58,009 nucleotides of DNA from Paracoccus versutus (GCF_000763885.1 NZ_JRKO01000039.1:1-58009), one strand, 5' to 3'. Counted from the stretch's first letter, positions 43,758-53,482 are shown. Numbers and translations: made by a program. The notes: generated by a model from the letters alone, not told the origin.

Positions 43758-44990
43758 TCAGGCCGATTGTGCCGGGGCCCGCGCTTCGGACCGGCCCAGC
43801 AGCGCCATGGTCACCGCACCGATGGCGACGAAGGGGATGATCGCGGCAAGCACGCCCGCGGTCCCGCCGCCGCCCTGCAGGATCACACCGGCGGCAAAGG
43901 GACCGATGATCGAGCCGACACGCCCGACCGCCAAGGCCGCTCCCACGCCGAAGCCGCGGATCTCGGGCGGGTAGAGCATCGAGGTCACACCGTTGAGCGA
44001 GAACTGCGCGCCCATCAGGAAGAAGCCGACGACGGTCACGCTGGCCAGCAGCGTGGGAAGCGTCGCCGTCAGCGCCATGCCCAGGATCCCCGCCAGAAGA
44101 CCGCCGTAGCAGAGCGGCAGGATGAACCTGTAGCCGTGCCGGTCGATCAGCCAGCCCATCGTCACCGGCCCTAGAACGCTGGCGATGTTGAAATAAAGCG
44201 CCGCCATCTGGCCATCGACCACCGTGAAGCCGCGGGCGTGCATCAGGCTCGGCAGCCAGTTGAGCATCATGTAGAGAACGCCCGAGGTCAGGAAGAACAC
44301 GACCCACAGCAGCAGGGTGGCCCGGCGCCGCTCGCTGAGCAGCCGGACGACGCTGCCCCGCTCGGCGGCCTCCGCCGGACGCACGGGCCGGTGGTTCGGC
44401 ACCAGCATCAGCAGGAACATCAGCGCCAGCGGCAGGGCGCCGCCCAGAACGAACAGCGACTGCCAGCCCAGCCGCTGCATCATCACGGCCGCGAACAGCG
44501 ACACGACGGCCCCGCCCAGCGGCATTCCCGCCAGCACCACGGTGACGGTCTTGATCCGGTGCCGCGCGGGCGCCGCCTCGGCCGCCAGGCCGATCACGTT
44601 GGGCAGGGCCGCACCGATCCCGAAGCCGGTCAGCGTGCGGATGACAAGCAGGCTGTTGAAATCGAAGGCGACGATGGTCGCCAGGGTGCCCGCGCCGAAC
44701 AGGAGCGTCGAGAGCAGCAGCGCGTTGCGCCGCCCCCAGATGTCGGACAGCCTGCCGCCCAGCACCGCGCCGAACACGCCGCCCACTTGGGCAATCCCGA
44801 AGATGATCCCCGACTGCGCCGCGTCGATGCCAAGCGCGGGCATCAGCACCGGCGCCGCCACGCCGAGCGCCTGGATGTCGATGCCCTCGAGCACCATGAT
44901 CAGGATGCAGGTCGCCACCAGAAAGACGAACTGTCCGGTGGATCGGGGTGCCGTATCATCGGGCGGCACCCGCGTGATTGTGTAGCCCAT
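43758..44990 (-). CDS. MFS transporter, aromatic acid:H+ symporter type
   Basis: This 410-residue MFS protein has about twelve hydrophobic stretches. It has the AAHS family marks: LEGIDIQALGVAAPVL (Asp in the first helix) and GGRLSDIWGRRNALLLS between helices 2 and 3. FEIRGFGVG-like YPPEIRGFGVGAALAVGRVG comes near the end. Family members import benzoate-like and hydroxybenzoate-like acids with protons. Its first 12 codons overlap the end of the large oxidoreductase gene, so it is co-transcribed with it. Confidence 0.9.
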   Translation of the reverse strand: MGYTITRVPPDDTAPRSTGQFVFLVATCILIMVLEGIDIQALGVAAPVLMPALGIDAAQSGIIFGIAQVGGVFGAVLGGRLSDIWGRRNALLLSTLLFGAGTLATIVAFDFNSLLVIRTLTGFGIGAALPNVIGLAAEAAPARHRIKTVTVVLAGMPLGGAVVSLFAAVMMQRLGWQSLFVLGGALPLALMFLLMLVPNHRPVRPAEAAERGSVVRLLSERRRATLLLWVVFFLTSGVLYMMLNWLPSLMHARGFTVVDGQMAALYFNIASVLGPVTMGWLIDRHGYRFILPLCYGGLLAGILGMALTATLPTLLASVTVVGFFLMGAQFSLNGVTSMLYPPEIRGFGVGAALAVGRVGSIIGPFAAGVILQGGGGTAGVLAAIIPFVAIGAVTMALLGRSEARAPAQSA

Positions 44991-47900
44991 GGTTCTCCTC
45001 CCTTGCGTGAATTGTCGGATGGCCCTCCTGCGTGCCGCTATCGGCCCCTTGCGCGACTCTCGGCTCGCGGTCCTCCCCGGCCTCCCCCGGAGGCGCCTCG
45101 TAGCGCGCCATTCGTTGCGCCAGTTCGGCGCGGAACGCCGCCACCGCCCGGTCCTTGACGTGGCCGAAGCCGCGGATCTCCATCGGCAAGGCGGCGATGG
45201 CGGTGGCCTCGGCCAGCCGGTCCGCGTCCAGCCCGGCCAGCAGCCGGTCGAGCACCTGTTCGTATTCGCGGATCAGGGCGCGTTCCGTGCGGCGCTCCCC
45301 GGTCCGGCCGAAGGGGTCGAGGGGGGTGCCCCGCAGTCCCCGGAACCGGGCGAGCACCCGAAAGACCGGCATCATCCAGCCCCCGAACCGCAGCTTTCGC
45401 GGCGCGCCCGTGGCCTTGTCGCGCCGCGCCAGCAGGGGCGGGGCCAGATGGAAGGACAGTTTCAGATCGCCCTCGAACTGCTCCGTCAGCGCCTTGGCGA
45501 AGCTGCCGTCGGCATAGAGGCGCGCGACCTCGTATTCGTCCTTGTAGGCCATCAGCTTGAACAGCGACCGGGCGGCCGCCTGCGTCAGCGCGCCATCGGC
45601 CGAGATCCGCGTCTCGGCCTCGCGCACGGCGGCAACCTTCGTCAGGAAGCGGTCGGCATAGGCGCAGTTCTGATAGGTGGCCAGGAATTCGGCCCGGCGG
45701 GCGATGATCCGGTCCAGCGTCTCGGCCTGGGGCTCCGCTCCCGCCAGTCCGGTGATCCGCATGACGGCATCGGCATCGGCGGCAAGCCTGCGGCCCCATT
45801 CGAAGGCCATCCGGGTCATCGCCACCGCCGTGCCGTTCAGGTCGATGGCGCTGTCGAAATCCGCGCGGTCGAAGGCGATCCAGCCCCGCTGCCAGGCATA
45901 GCCGACCATCATCAGGTTCGAGCCGATGGCGTCGCCCAACAGCCGGTCCGCCAGCCGGGTGAAGGGCAGCGCCGCGACCCGCCCCGTGCCCACCCGGTGC
46001 TCGATCCGCCGGCCCAGCAGCGTGGGATCGACAAGCGCGTTGCGGTCCTGCGTGAAATCCCCGGTGATCGGCGTGTCGGAATTGACCAGGACATGGGTCC
46101 GCCCCGGATCGACCGCCGCCATGATGTCGCGGCCGTTGCCGACGATCTGGTCGCAGACCAGGATCAGGTCGGCGCCGCGGGCCGGGATGCGTAGCGCGGC
46201 AATCGGCCGGTCGGCGATGGTGATGTGGCTGGCGACCGCGCCGCCCTTCTGCGCCAGCCCGACCTGGTCCATGACGCCCGCCTGCCGCCCGCCGATATGG
46301 GCCGCCATCGCGACAAGCGCGCCGATGGTCACGACGCCGGTGCCGCCGATGCCCGCCACCACCGTCCGCTGGATCGGGGGCGGGGGGGCGGCGGGCGGCT
46401 TGTCCAAGACGGGAAGGTCCTCGAGCCGGGCGGCGCTGCGGGTCTTGCGCGGCGTGCCGCCCGCGACGGTCACGAAGCTGGGGCAGAAGCCAGTCACGCA
46501 GCTGAAATCCTTGTTACAGCTGGACTGGTTGATGCGCCGCTTGGTGCCGAAGGCGGTCTCAAGCGGCTCCACCGACAGGCAGTTCGACTTGGCCGAGCAG
46601 TCGCCGCAGCCCTCGCAGACCAGATCGTTGATGAAGACGCGTTCGGCCGGTTCGGCCAGCTTGCCGCGCTTGCGCAGCCGGCGCTTTTCCGTGGCGCACA
46701 TCTGTTCATAGACGATGACGCTGACGCCGGGACGGGTGCGCATGTCTTTCTGGACGGCGTCCATCTCGTCCCGGTGCGCGATCCGCAGGACCTGGCCGCG
46801 CAGCGGGTCGGCGGCGCCGTAGCGGCCGGGCTCGTCGGTGACCAGGATGACATCGGTCACGCCTTCGGCCCTGACCTGGGCGATCAACTGGCCGACCGAC
46901 AACTCGCCATCGACGGCCTGGCCGCCGGTCATCGCCACGGCGCTGTTGTAAAGCAGCTTGTAGGTCAGGTTCACCCCCGACGCGACCGCCTGCCGGATTG
47001 CCAGGATGCCCGAATGGAAATAGGTGCCGTCGCCCAGATTGGCGAAGACATGCGGCTCGTCCGTGAAGGGCGCCAGGCCGACCCAATGCACCCCCTCGCC
47101 GCCCATCTGGCAGAACGAGGAATGGCGCGGCCGTCCCAGGGCGGCCATGCCGTGGCAGCCGATCCCCGAATAGGCGCGGCTGCCGTCGGGCAGGACGGTG
47201 GACCGGTTGTGCGGGCAGCCGGAACAGAAGAACGGCTTGCGCACCACCGGCGGCAGGGCGTATTCGGCCAGGTCCGCCAGTTTCCGGCCGGTCCCGGCCA
47301 TGTCCCGCGGCAGGCCCGGCAGCACGCGGCCCAGGGCGGCGGCGATGGTTTCGGGCGACAGATCGCCGGTCTGCGCCATCAGCGGCGCACCAGTCCCGTC
47401 CAGCTTGCCGAGGATTGCCGGGGCGTCCGGGCGGCCATAGAGGATGTCCTTGGCCTGCCGTTCCAGGAAGCCCGCCTTCTCCTCGACCACCACCACCGTG
47501 TGAAGGCCCGAGGCGAATTCCAGCAACCCCTGAGGTTCCAGCGGCCAGATCATCGCGGGCTTGTAGAGCGCGATCCCCCGTTCGATCAGCGCGGCCTCGT
47601 CCAGACCCAGCGCGTCAAGCGCATCGCGCAGGTCCAGCCAGCTTTTCCCGGCGGCCAGGATGCCGATGCGGCTGGACGGGCGGCGCCCGAACGACTGGTC
47701 CAGGCGGTTCGCCCGCACATAGTCCAGCACCGCCGGCAGGCGGATGTCATGCACGCGGCGTTCCTGTTCCAGCGGCGTGTCGGGCCAGCGGCTGTGGACG
47801 CCGCCCGGCGCCGCGATCGGCGGCAGGACCGGCGCGAAGCCCTCGCGGCCCGTATCGACGACTCGGGTCGCGTCCGCGATGTCGGTGACGATCTTCAGCG

Positions 47901-48492
47901 CGACCCAGGATCCGCTGTGCCGCGACAGGGCAAAGCCGTGCAACCCGTATTCCACCACCTCTGCCGCATCCGCCGGATAGAACAGCGGCACATGCAGGCT
48001 GGCCACGGTTTCATCGCTCGAGCAAACCACCGTCGAGGATTTCGCGACGTGATCGTCGCCCACCGCCAGAACCACGCCCCCGAAGCGCGACGAACCCTGA
48101 TAGTTGCCGTGCCGGATGGCGTCGGCGGCCCGGTCAAGCCCCGGTCCCTTGCCGTACCAAAGCCCGAAGACGCCCTGCACGCGGGCCTGCGGCGTCATGT
48201 CGATCTGCTGGCTGCCCGCGATGGCGGTGGCGGCCAGTTCCTCGTTCACGGCGGGCCTGACCACGATGTCGCGCGTCTCGGTGAACTTGCGCGCCGAGGC
48301 GAAGGCCGCGTCCAGCGTGCCCAGCGGCGAGCCGCGATAGCCGCTGACGAAACCGCCGGTGCGCAGCCCCGCCGCGGCATCGCGGTCCGCCTGCACCAGC
48401 ATCAGCCGGACCAGGGCTTGGACGCCGCTGATCAGGATGCGGCCCTCGCGCCGGTCATACCGATCCGATAAGGAAACCTGCGCGATTGTCAT
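44956..48492 (-). CDS. Fused indolepyruvate ferredoxin oxidoreductase
   Basis: This 1178-residue enzyme fuses the alpha and beta subunits of indolepyruvate oxidoreductase. It oxidatively decarboxylates arylpyruvates to arylacetyl-CoA. The N-terminal third is the pyrimidine-binding half (GGFVSGYRGSPLGTLDAAF, WYGKGPGLDRAADAIRHGN). The TPP-binding part has FFCSGCPHNRST, GIGCHGMAALG and FANLGDGTYFHSG. Cys-rich VCEGCGDCSAKSNC and SCVTGFCPSF bind Fe-S clusters. The gamma-like domain has VAGIGGTGVVTIGAL and QKGGAVASHI, and EIRGFGHVKDRAVAAFRAEL closes it. It is the first gene of an operon with an aromatic MFS importer and an FAD hydroxyacid dehydrogenase. Confidence 0.92.
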   Translation of the reverse strand: MTIAQVSLSDRYDRREGRILISGVQALVRLMLVQADRDAAAGLRTGGFVSGYRGSPLGTLDAAFASARKFTETRDIVVRPAVNEELAATAIAGSQQIDMTPQARVQGVFGLWYGKGPGLDRAADAIRHGNYQGSSRFGGVVLAVGDDHVAKSSTVVCSSDETVASLHVPLFYPADAAEVVEYGLHGFALSRHSGSWVALKIVTDIADATRVVDTGREGFAPVLPPIAAPGGVHSRWPDTPLEQERRVHDIRLPAVLDYVRANRLDQSFGRRPSSRIGILAAGKSWLDLRDALDALGLDEAALIERGIALYKPAMIWPLEPQGLLEFASGLHTVVVVEEKAGFLERQAKDILYGRPDAPAILGKLDGTGAPLMAQTGDLSPETIAAALGRVLPGLPRDMAGTGRKLADLAEYALPPVVRKPFFCSGCPHNRSTVLPDGSRAYSGIGCHGMAALGRPRHSSFCQMGGEGVHWVGLAPFTDEPHVFANLGDGTYFHSGILAIRQAVASGVNLTYKLLYNSAVAMTGGQAVDGELSVGQLIAQVRAEGVTDVILVTDEPGRYGAADPLRGQVLRIAHRDEMDAVQKDMRTRPGVSVIVYEQMCATEKRRLRKRGKLAEPAERVFINDLVCEGCGDCSAKSNCLSVEPLETAFGTKRRINQSSCNKDFSCVTGFCPSFVTVAGGTPRKTRSAARLEDLPVLDKPPAAPPPPIQRTVVAGIGGTGVVTIGALVAMAAHIGGRQAGVMDQVGLAQKGGAVASHITIADRPIAALRIPARGADLILVCDQIVGNGRDIMAAVDPGRTHVLVNSDTPITGDFTQDRNALVDPTLLGRRIEHRVGTGRVAALPFTRLADRLLGDAIGSNLMMVGYAWQRGWIAFDRADFDSAIDLNGTAVAMTRMAFEWGRRLAADADAVMRITGLAGAEPQAETLDRIIARRAEFLATYQNCAYADRFLTKVAAVREAETRISADGALTQAAARSLFKLMAYKDEYEVARLYADGSFAKALTEQFEGDLKLSFHLAPPLLARRDKATGAPRKLRFGGWMMPVFRVLARFRGLRGTPLDPFGRTGERRTERALIREYEQVLDRLLAGLDADRLAEATAIAALPMEIRGFGHVKDRAVAAFRAELAQRMARYEAPPGEAGEDREPRVAQGADSGTQEGHPTIHAREENHGLHNHAGAAR

Positions 48493-48754
48493 GGCTACTC
48501 TCCCGATAGCTGTGTCGGAGCAGAATAGGGAAGACGGCCCGGCCCGTTCTTGCGCCTTCTAGGCGGATTTCATGCCGATTTCGGCACAAGCGTTCCCTTG
48601 TCGCATCGCGCCGACGCTGCATCCGCCATTCCGATTCGTTCAGCCAGGCTTGATCCGCGCGTCTTTTCGGCGCGCAGCCGCAGCCATGCCAATTCCATGC
48701 CGATGCAAAACTTGCTAGGATGCGCTGCTCATACCGGCACAACAAGGAACGTCC

Positions 48755-49471
48755 ATGCCGCGCCTGCTGGGACTTGCCGATCTGGAGTTTCTGGAAGCCA
48801 TTCTCGAGCCGCTTCCCGATTGCCCGTTCTTCGTGAAGAACGACAAGCTGCGCTATGTCGCGGCCAACAGCAGCATGGCAAAGCTGTGCGGGGTCCGGCA
48901 GGCGTCGGATCTGATCGGCGGCATGGCCGGGGATTTCTTCCCGCCGCATCTGGCGCAGTATTACGAACAGCTTGATCTGGGGGTGCTGGCCGCCGGCACC
49001 GCAGTGACCAATCACCTGCACCTGACCTCGACCCGGCGCAGCCGGCGGGCCGCGCTGCTGTTCACGCGCACGCCGGTGCGCGACGTGGCGGGCACGACGG
49101 TCGGCGTCTGCGGCACGGCGCGATGGCTGGCCGACACGATGCAGTTGCGCCGCCTTGTCACGGCCGCCGACCATGTGCGGGAACATTTCGAACAGCCGCT
49201 GGAGCTGCACAAGCTGGCGGAAATGGCCGAGATTTCGCCGTCCCAGTTGGAACGCGATTTCAAGAAGGTCTTCGGTACCACCCTGCGCGATTTCCAGCAC
49301 AAGCTGAGGCTGGGCCATGCCATCCAATTGCTGCAAGACGGCACTGACCCGATCGCCGAGGTTGCGCAGGCCTGCGGCTATTCCGACCAGAGCGCGTTCA
49401 CCCGCCGGTTCCGCAGCCAGATGGGACTAAGCCCCGGCGCCTTTCGCCGCCGCCTGCCGGCTGGGGGCTGA
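48755..49471 (+). CDS. PAS-AraC transcriptional regulator
   Basis: This 238-residue regulator has a PAS-like sensor at ~5-120 (LEAILEPLPDCPFFVKNDKL, YVAANSSMAKLCGV) followed by an AraC DNA-binding domain. The first HTH is LELHKLAEMAEISPSQLERD and the second is DPIAEVAQACGYSDQSAFTR, with FRSQMGLSPGAFRRR closing it. The ATG at 48755 has AAGGA 6 bases upstream. It is divergent from the ferredoxin-oxidoreductase operon (262 bases between) and probably activates it, sensing an aromatic acid with the PAS domain. It converges on fcs. Confidence 0.88.
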   Translation: MPRLLGLADLEFLEAILEPLPDCPFFVKNDKLRYVAANSSMAKLCGVRQASDLIGGMAGDFFPPHLAQYYEQLDLGVLAAGTAVTNHLHLTSTRRSRRAALLFTRTPVRDVAGTTVGVCGTARWLADTMQLRRLVTAADHVREHFEQPLELHKLAEMAEISPSQLERDFKKVFGTTLRDFQHKLRLGHAIQLLQDGTDPIAEVAQACGYSDQSAFTRRFRSQMGLSPGAFRRRLPAGG

Positions 49472-49496
49472 CCCCAGGCGGGCAGGCGGCATAGAT

Positions 49497-50993
49497 TCAG
49501 GCGTCAACCGCCTCGCGGCGCAGGATATGTTTCATCACCTTGCCCGATCCGGTGCGGGGCAGGTCGGACACGAAGACGAACTCCTTGGGAACCTTGTAGC
49601 GCGCGATCAGCGCCTGGCAGTGGCGGCCAAGATCCTCGGCCTGCGGGTCGTGGCCGGGGGCCGCGATCACATAGGCCCGGCCGACCTCGCCCCAGCGGTC
49701 GTCTGGGATGCCGATCACCGCCGCCTCGCGGACGGCGGGATGTTCGCGCAGGGCCGCCTCGACCTCGACCGGATAGACGTTCTCGCCGCCCGAGATGAAC
49801 ATGTCCTTGCGCCGGTCCACGACCGAGATGAAGCCGTCCTTGTCGCGGCAGCCGATATCGCCCGTGCGGATCCAGCCGTCCTCGGTGAAGGCGCGCTCGC
49901 GTTCCTCGGGGCGGTTCCAATAGCCGCCGATGACGTTCAGGCCGAACACCAGGATCTCGCCCGGCGTGCCGTCGGGAACGTCGCGGTCCTCCTCGTCCAC
50001 CAGGCGCACGGATGTCAGCGGCCCGCACAGCCCGACCGCGCCCGCCTTTTCGCGCAGCAGGTCGGGCGACAGCGGCATCCCCAGCGTGGTGCCGGTTTCC
50101 GTCATGCCATAGCCATCGACCATGCGCACGCCCTGGTCCAGCCACCAGCGGATATTGGCGGGCGGGTTCGGCGCGCCGCCGGTGAACAGCGCCTTGAGCC
50201 GGGTCCAGCGGTCAGGGTCGAAGTTCGGCGCATGGCGCAGCGCATCCGCCATCTGCGGCACGCAGAAGTAATGCGTCACCCCCCATGCGGGATGGCCCAG
50301 GCGGTCGTTCGTCCGTTCCGGTTCGAACCCCGGAGAGACGATGAAGGTGCCTCCGCGCAGCATGGGCGGCCAGATCTGCGTGACGATGCCGATGACATGG
50401 AACATCGGGCTGTCGCACAGGAACACGGCGCCGGTATCCACCTCGCCCAGGACGTTGAAGTTCACGCCGGTGGCCAGCAGGAACGCCGAGGTCAGCAGCG
50501 CCCCCTTGGGCACGCCGGATGTCCCCGAGGTGTAAAGGATGATGCACGTATCGTGCCCCGAATGGGGCGCGGGGCGCGGGGCGGGTCGCGCCGCATCCAC
50601 CGCCGCCGCGAAGCCCGTGAAGCTGGCGCCGCGGCATCCCGCGGGCAAGGCAGGCAGGTCATCGTCCGTATACAGGATCGCCGGCGTGCAATCGGCCAGC
50701 AACTGTCCCAGTTCGGGCCGCGTCAGCCGCCAGTTCAGGGGCACGAAGATCGCGCCCAGCCGCATCAGCGCCTGTTGCAGGATCACCTGATGCACGCTGT
50801 TGCGGGCCAGGACGGCCACCCGGTCGCCCCGGCCCACTCCTTCATCCAGCAGCACGGCGACGGCCTGCTGGATGTCGCGGTCCAGTTCCCGATAGCTCCA
50901 GCGCCGGTCGCCTGACAGGTCGATGCAGGCCAGCGCCCCGGGCCGGAGGCGCGCATGAAGCGCCACCGGGTCGGGCGAGATGAAGTCCAGCAT
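49497..50993 (-). CDS. fcs: Feruloyl/hydroxycinnamoyl-CoA synthetase (AMP-forming)
   Basis: This 498-residue acyl-CoA synthetase activates an acid with ATP and CoA. The P-loop is ILYTSGTSGVPKGALLT at ~152-168, then VDGYGMTETGTTLG and GYWNRPEERERAF. GWIRTGDIGCRDKDGFISVV and the catalytic Lys in PRTGSGKVMKHILRR complete the set. Next to it are a hydroxycinnamoyl-CoA hydratase/lyase (29 bases upstream) and a vanillin dehydrogenase, so ferulate, coumarate or caffeate is the likely substrate. A broken relative lies at 41.3 kb. Start ATG has AGGAGG 8 bases upstream. Confidence 0.88.
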   Translation of the reverse strand: MLDFISPDPVALHARLRPGALACIDLSGDRRWSYRELDRDIQQAVAVLLDEGVGRGDRVAVLARNSVHQVILQQALMRLGAIFVPLNWRLTRPELGQLLADCTPAILYTDDDLPALPAGCRGASFTGFAAAVDAARPAPRPAPHSGHDTCIILYTSGTSGVPKGALLTSAFLLATGVNFNVLGEVDTGAVFLCDSPMFHVIGIVTQIWPPMLRGGTFIVSPGFEPERTNDRLGHPAWGVTHYFCVPQMADALRHAPNFDPDRWTRLKALFTGGAPNPPANIRWWLDQGVRMVDGYGMTETGTTLGMPLSPDLLREKAGAVGLCGPLTSVRLVDEEDRDVPDGTPGEILVFGLNVIGGYWNRPEERERAFTEDGWIRTGDIGCRDKDGFISVVDRRKDMFISGGENVYPVEVEAALREHPAVREAAVIGIPDDRWGEVGRAYVIAAPGHDPQAEDLGRHCQALIARYKVPKEFVFVSDLPRTGSGKVMKHILRREAVDA

Positions 50994-51022
50994 TTGTTTT
51001 CCTCCTCCCCTTTTCCCTCGGC

Positions 51023-51853
51023 TCAGCTTGCTGCGCGTGACTTGTCGTATGCGCCCAGACCCGGCTTGTAGGATTTCTCGTCGATGAACTGACGGATGCC
51101 TTCCTTGCGGCCCTCGTTGTCATAGGCGTTGGCGGCTTCCTGCGCGCGCACCAGATAGTCTTCCGCCTCGTCATAGGTCATGGCGCCCACGCGGCGGACG
51201 GCGTCCTTGGTGGCCTTCAGCGCGACCGGGTTCTTTTCCAGCAGCGCGCGCGCCACCTGGGTCACGCGGTCGCGAAGCTGCGCCAGGGGCAGGCTTTCGT
51301 TCACCAGGCCCCAGTCGGCAGCGGTCCTGCCGTCGATCGGCTCTCCCAGCATGGCGTGATACATGGCCTTGCGGAAGGGCAGCAGTTCCACCGCCACCTT
51401 GGTCGCGCCGCCGCCGGGCAGGATGCCCCAGTTGATTTCCGACAGGCCGAACTTGGCCTCGTCCGCGCAGAAGGCCAGGTCGCAGGCGAACAGCGGGCCA
51501 TACCCGCCGCCGAAGCACCAGCCGTTGACCATGGCGATGGTCGGCTTCTGATACCAGCGCAGGCGGCGCCACCAGCCATAGCTTTCGCGCTGCGCCTTGC
51601 GGGTGCCCTTGAGGCCCTGCGACTCGGTTTCGCGGAAGTATTCCTTGAGGTCCATTCCGGCGGTCCAGGCCTGGCCCTCGCCGGTCAGGACCAGGACGCC
51701 CACGTCGTCGCGGAACTCCAACTCGTCCAGCGCCTCCATCATGGCGCGGTTCAGCGTGGGGGACATGGCGTTGCGCTTGTCGGGGCGGTTGAAGCGCAGC
51801 CAGGCAATGCCGTCCTGGACATCATAGGCGACGGTGTCGTGATCGTTGGCCAT
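51023..51853 (-). CDS. ech: p-Hydroxycinnamoyl-CoA hydratase/lyase
   Basis: This 276-residue crotonase converts feruloyl-CoA to vanillin and acetyl-CoA without a cofactor. It follows the Pseudomonas enzyme closely: NRPDKRNAMSPTLNRAMMEA, AWTAGMDLKEYFRETES (with the active-site Tyr), VNGWCFGGGYGPLFACDLAF, and FGLSEINWG with the catalytic Glu near 140. EEWGLVNESLP-like ADWGLVNESLP and the end FIDEKSYKPGLGAY also match. It lies between vdh and fcs on the same strand. Confidence 0.93.
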   Translation of the reverse strand: MANDHDTVAYDVQDGIAWLRFNRPDKRNAMSPTLNRAMMEALDELEFRDDVGVLVLTGEGQAWTAGMDLKEYFRETESQGLKGTRKAQRESYGWWRRLRWYQKPTIAMVNGWCFGGGYGPLFACDLAFCADEAKFGLSEINWGILPGGGATKVAVELLPFRKAMYHAMLGEPIDGRTAADWGLVNESLPLAQLRDRVTQVARALLEKNPVALKATKDAVRRVGAMTYDEAEDYLVRAQEAANAYDNEGRKEGIRQFIDEKSYKPGLGAYDKSRAAS

Positions 51854-51933
51854 TCTTGTTCTCCTTCGGGATATGCGGGGCCGGTCCGCGCCGAAGGGTC
51901 CGGCGCGGGGATGCGGTTTGCGATGGGATTGGC

Positions 51934-53385
51934 TTACAGCGGATAGTGGCCGGGCCGGGTTTCCACGGTGATCCAGCGCAGTTCGGTGAATTCGGCGATC
52001 CCGGCCTTGCCGCCGAAGCGGCCATAGCCGGAATCCTTGGTGCCCCCGAACGGCATCTGCGCCTCGTCATGCACGGTCGGGCCGTTGACGTGGCAGATGC
52101 CGGACTTGATCTGCCGGGCCACGGTCAGCCCGCGGGCGATGTCGCGGGTGAACACCGCCGCCGACAGGCCGTATTCGGTGTCATTGGCGATGCGGATGGC
52201 GTCGTCCTCGTCCGCGGCGCGGAAGATGGCGACGACCGGGCCGAAGCTTTCCTCGGTAGCGATGCGCATCGCGGGCGTGACGCGGTCCACCACCTGCGCC
52301 GGCATCAGCACGCCCTGGGCGGCACCGGCGCTATGCACGGTCGCGCCCTTGGCGCGGGCGTCCTCGATCAGGGCGATGACCTTCTGTACGGTATGGGCAT
52401 CGACCACCGCGCCCAGCGGCGCGCTGCCGTCGCGCGGGTCGCCCGCCGTCAGTTCGGCGGCGCGCCTGGTGAAACGCGCGACGAAGTCGTCTGCGATCTC
52501 GGGCGCCAGGATGATCCGTTCGGTGGACATGCAGATCTGGCCCTGGTTGAAGAAGGCGCCGAAGATCGCCGCCTTCACCGCCTCGTCCAGGTCCGCGTCC
52601 TTCAGCACCAGGAACGGCGCCTTGCCGCCCAGTTCCAGCAGCACGGGCTTCAACTGCCGCGCGGCACGTTCCGCGATGATCCGCCCGACCTTGGTCGAGC
52701 CGGTGAAGTTGATGCGCCGCACCGCCGGATGGTCGATCAGCGCGCCCACGATCTCGCCCGCATCCTCGGGGGCGTTGGTGACAAGGCTGACCAGACCGGG
52801 CGGCAGGCCGCCTTCCTCCAGCGCCTCGACGATCAGGCCATGGGTGCGGGGACAGATTTCGGATGCCTTGAAGACCACGGCGTTGCCGCAGGCCAGCGGC
52901 GTCGCCAAGGCCCGCACGCCCAGGATCACCGGGGCGTTCCAGGGCGCGATGCCCAGGCAGACACCCGCGGGTTCCCGCACCGCCATGGAAATGCAGCCCG
53001 GCTTGTCCGAGGGGATGACCTCGCCCGCGACCTGCGTGGTCAGGGACGCGGCCTCGCGCAGCATGGAAGACGCGATCGTGACGTTGAAGCGCGCCCAGGG
53101 CTCGGTCGCGCCGGTTTCCTCGGCCATGGCGGCAACAAAGGCATCGGCCTTGCCGGCCAGCACATCGGCGGCCTTGAGCAGCACGGCGCGGCGGGCATTG
53201 GGACCAAGCGCGGCCCAGGCCGGAAAGGCGGCAGCCGCGGCATCAGCGGCGGCATTGGCATCCGCGACGCTGGCGGCGGGCGCCTCGCTGGCCATCTCGC
53301 CCGTGATCGGATTCAGGCGCCGGAACGTGCGTCCATCGGATGCGATGCGCGCGGCACCGGCGATCTTCATGCTGACAAAGCTCAT
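51934..53385 (-). CDS. vdh: Vanillin (aromatic aldehyde) dehydrogenase
   Basis: This 483-residue NAD(P)-dependent aldehyde dehydrogenase oxidises vanillin or 4-hydroxybenzaldehyde to the acid. The catalytic Glu lies in LLELGGKAPF and the catalytic Cys in FNQGQICMSTERI near residue 283. NAD-binding FTGSTKVGRIIAE and the end EAQMPFGGTKDSGYGRFGG are family marks. I used the ATG at 53385 with GGAGGAGG upstream. It is the first gene of vdh-ech-fcs and is divergent from a MarR gene across two palindromes. No vanillate demethylase is in the window. Confidence 0.92.
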   Translation of the reverse strand: MSFVSMKIAGAARIASDGRTFRRLNPITGEMASEAPAASVADANAAADAAAAAFPAWAALGPNARRAVLLKAADVLAGKADAFVAAMAEETGATEPWARFNVTIASSMLREAASLTTQVAGEVIPSDKPGCISMAVREPAGVCLGIAPWNAPVILGVRALATPLACGNAVVFKASEICPRTHGLIVEALEEGGLPPGLVSLVTNAPEDAGEIVGALIDHPAVRRINFTGSTKVGRIIAERAARQLKPVLLELGGKAPFLVLKDADLDEAVKAAIFGAFFNQGQICMSTERIILAPEIADDFVARFTRRAAELTAGDPRDGSAPLGAVVDAHTVQKVIALIEDARAKGATVHSAGAAQGVLMPAQVVDRVTPAMRIATEESFGPVVAIFRAADEDDAIRIANDTEYGLSAAVFTRDIARGLTVARQIKSGICHVNGPTVHDEAQMPFGGTKDSGYGRFGGKAGIAEFTELRWITVETRPGHYPL

Positions 53386-53443
53386 GGTTTCCTCCTCCAT
53401 GGTCTGCTCGTGGCGCGATCGCGAATCGCAGCACGGGCAACTT

Positions 53444-53458
53444 GCTATTCAACATAGC
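53444..53458. promoter_or_regulatory. Operator dyad 1 of the hydroxycinnamate cluster
   Basis: GCTAT and ATAGC are inverted arms around TCAAC. The site lies 59 bases upstream of the vdh ATG and repeats the core of the stronger dyad 2, with centres 23 bases apart. Confidence 0.65.
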
Positions 53459-53465
53459 GATTGAC

Positions 53466-53482
53466 TGCTATGCTTCATAGCA
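53466..53482. promoter_or_regulatory. Operator dyad 2 of the hydroxycinnamate cluster
   Basis: TGCTATG and CATAGCA are perfect arms around CTT in the vdh-marR divergent promoter. This is a good MarR-type operator by size, symmetry and place. Together with dyad 1 it could control both directions. Confidence 0.75.

Noticed and set aside
46225..48471. A 748-codon open frame antisense to the ferredoxin oxidoreductase
   Set aside because: Shadow of a strongly biased coding strand; no family match and no ribosome binding site.
51934..53385. Benzaldehyde- or succinate-semialdehyde-specific dehydrogenase
   Set aside because: Sequence alone does not separate aldehyde specificities; adjacency to ech and fcs favours vanillin/4-hydroxybenzaldehyde.
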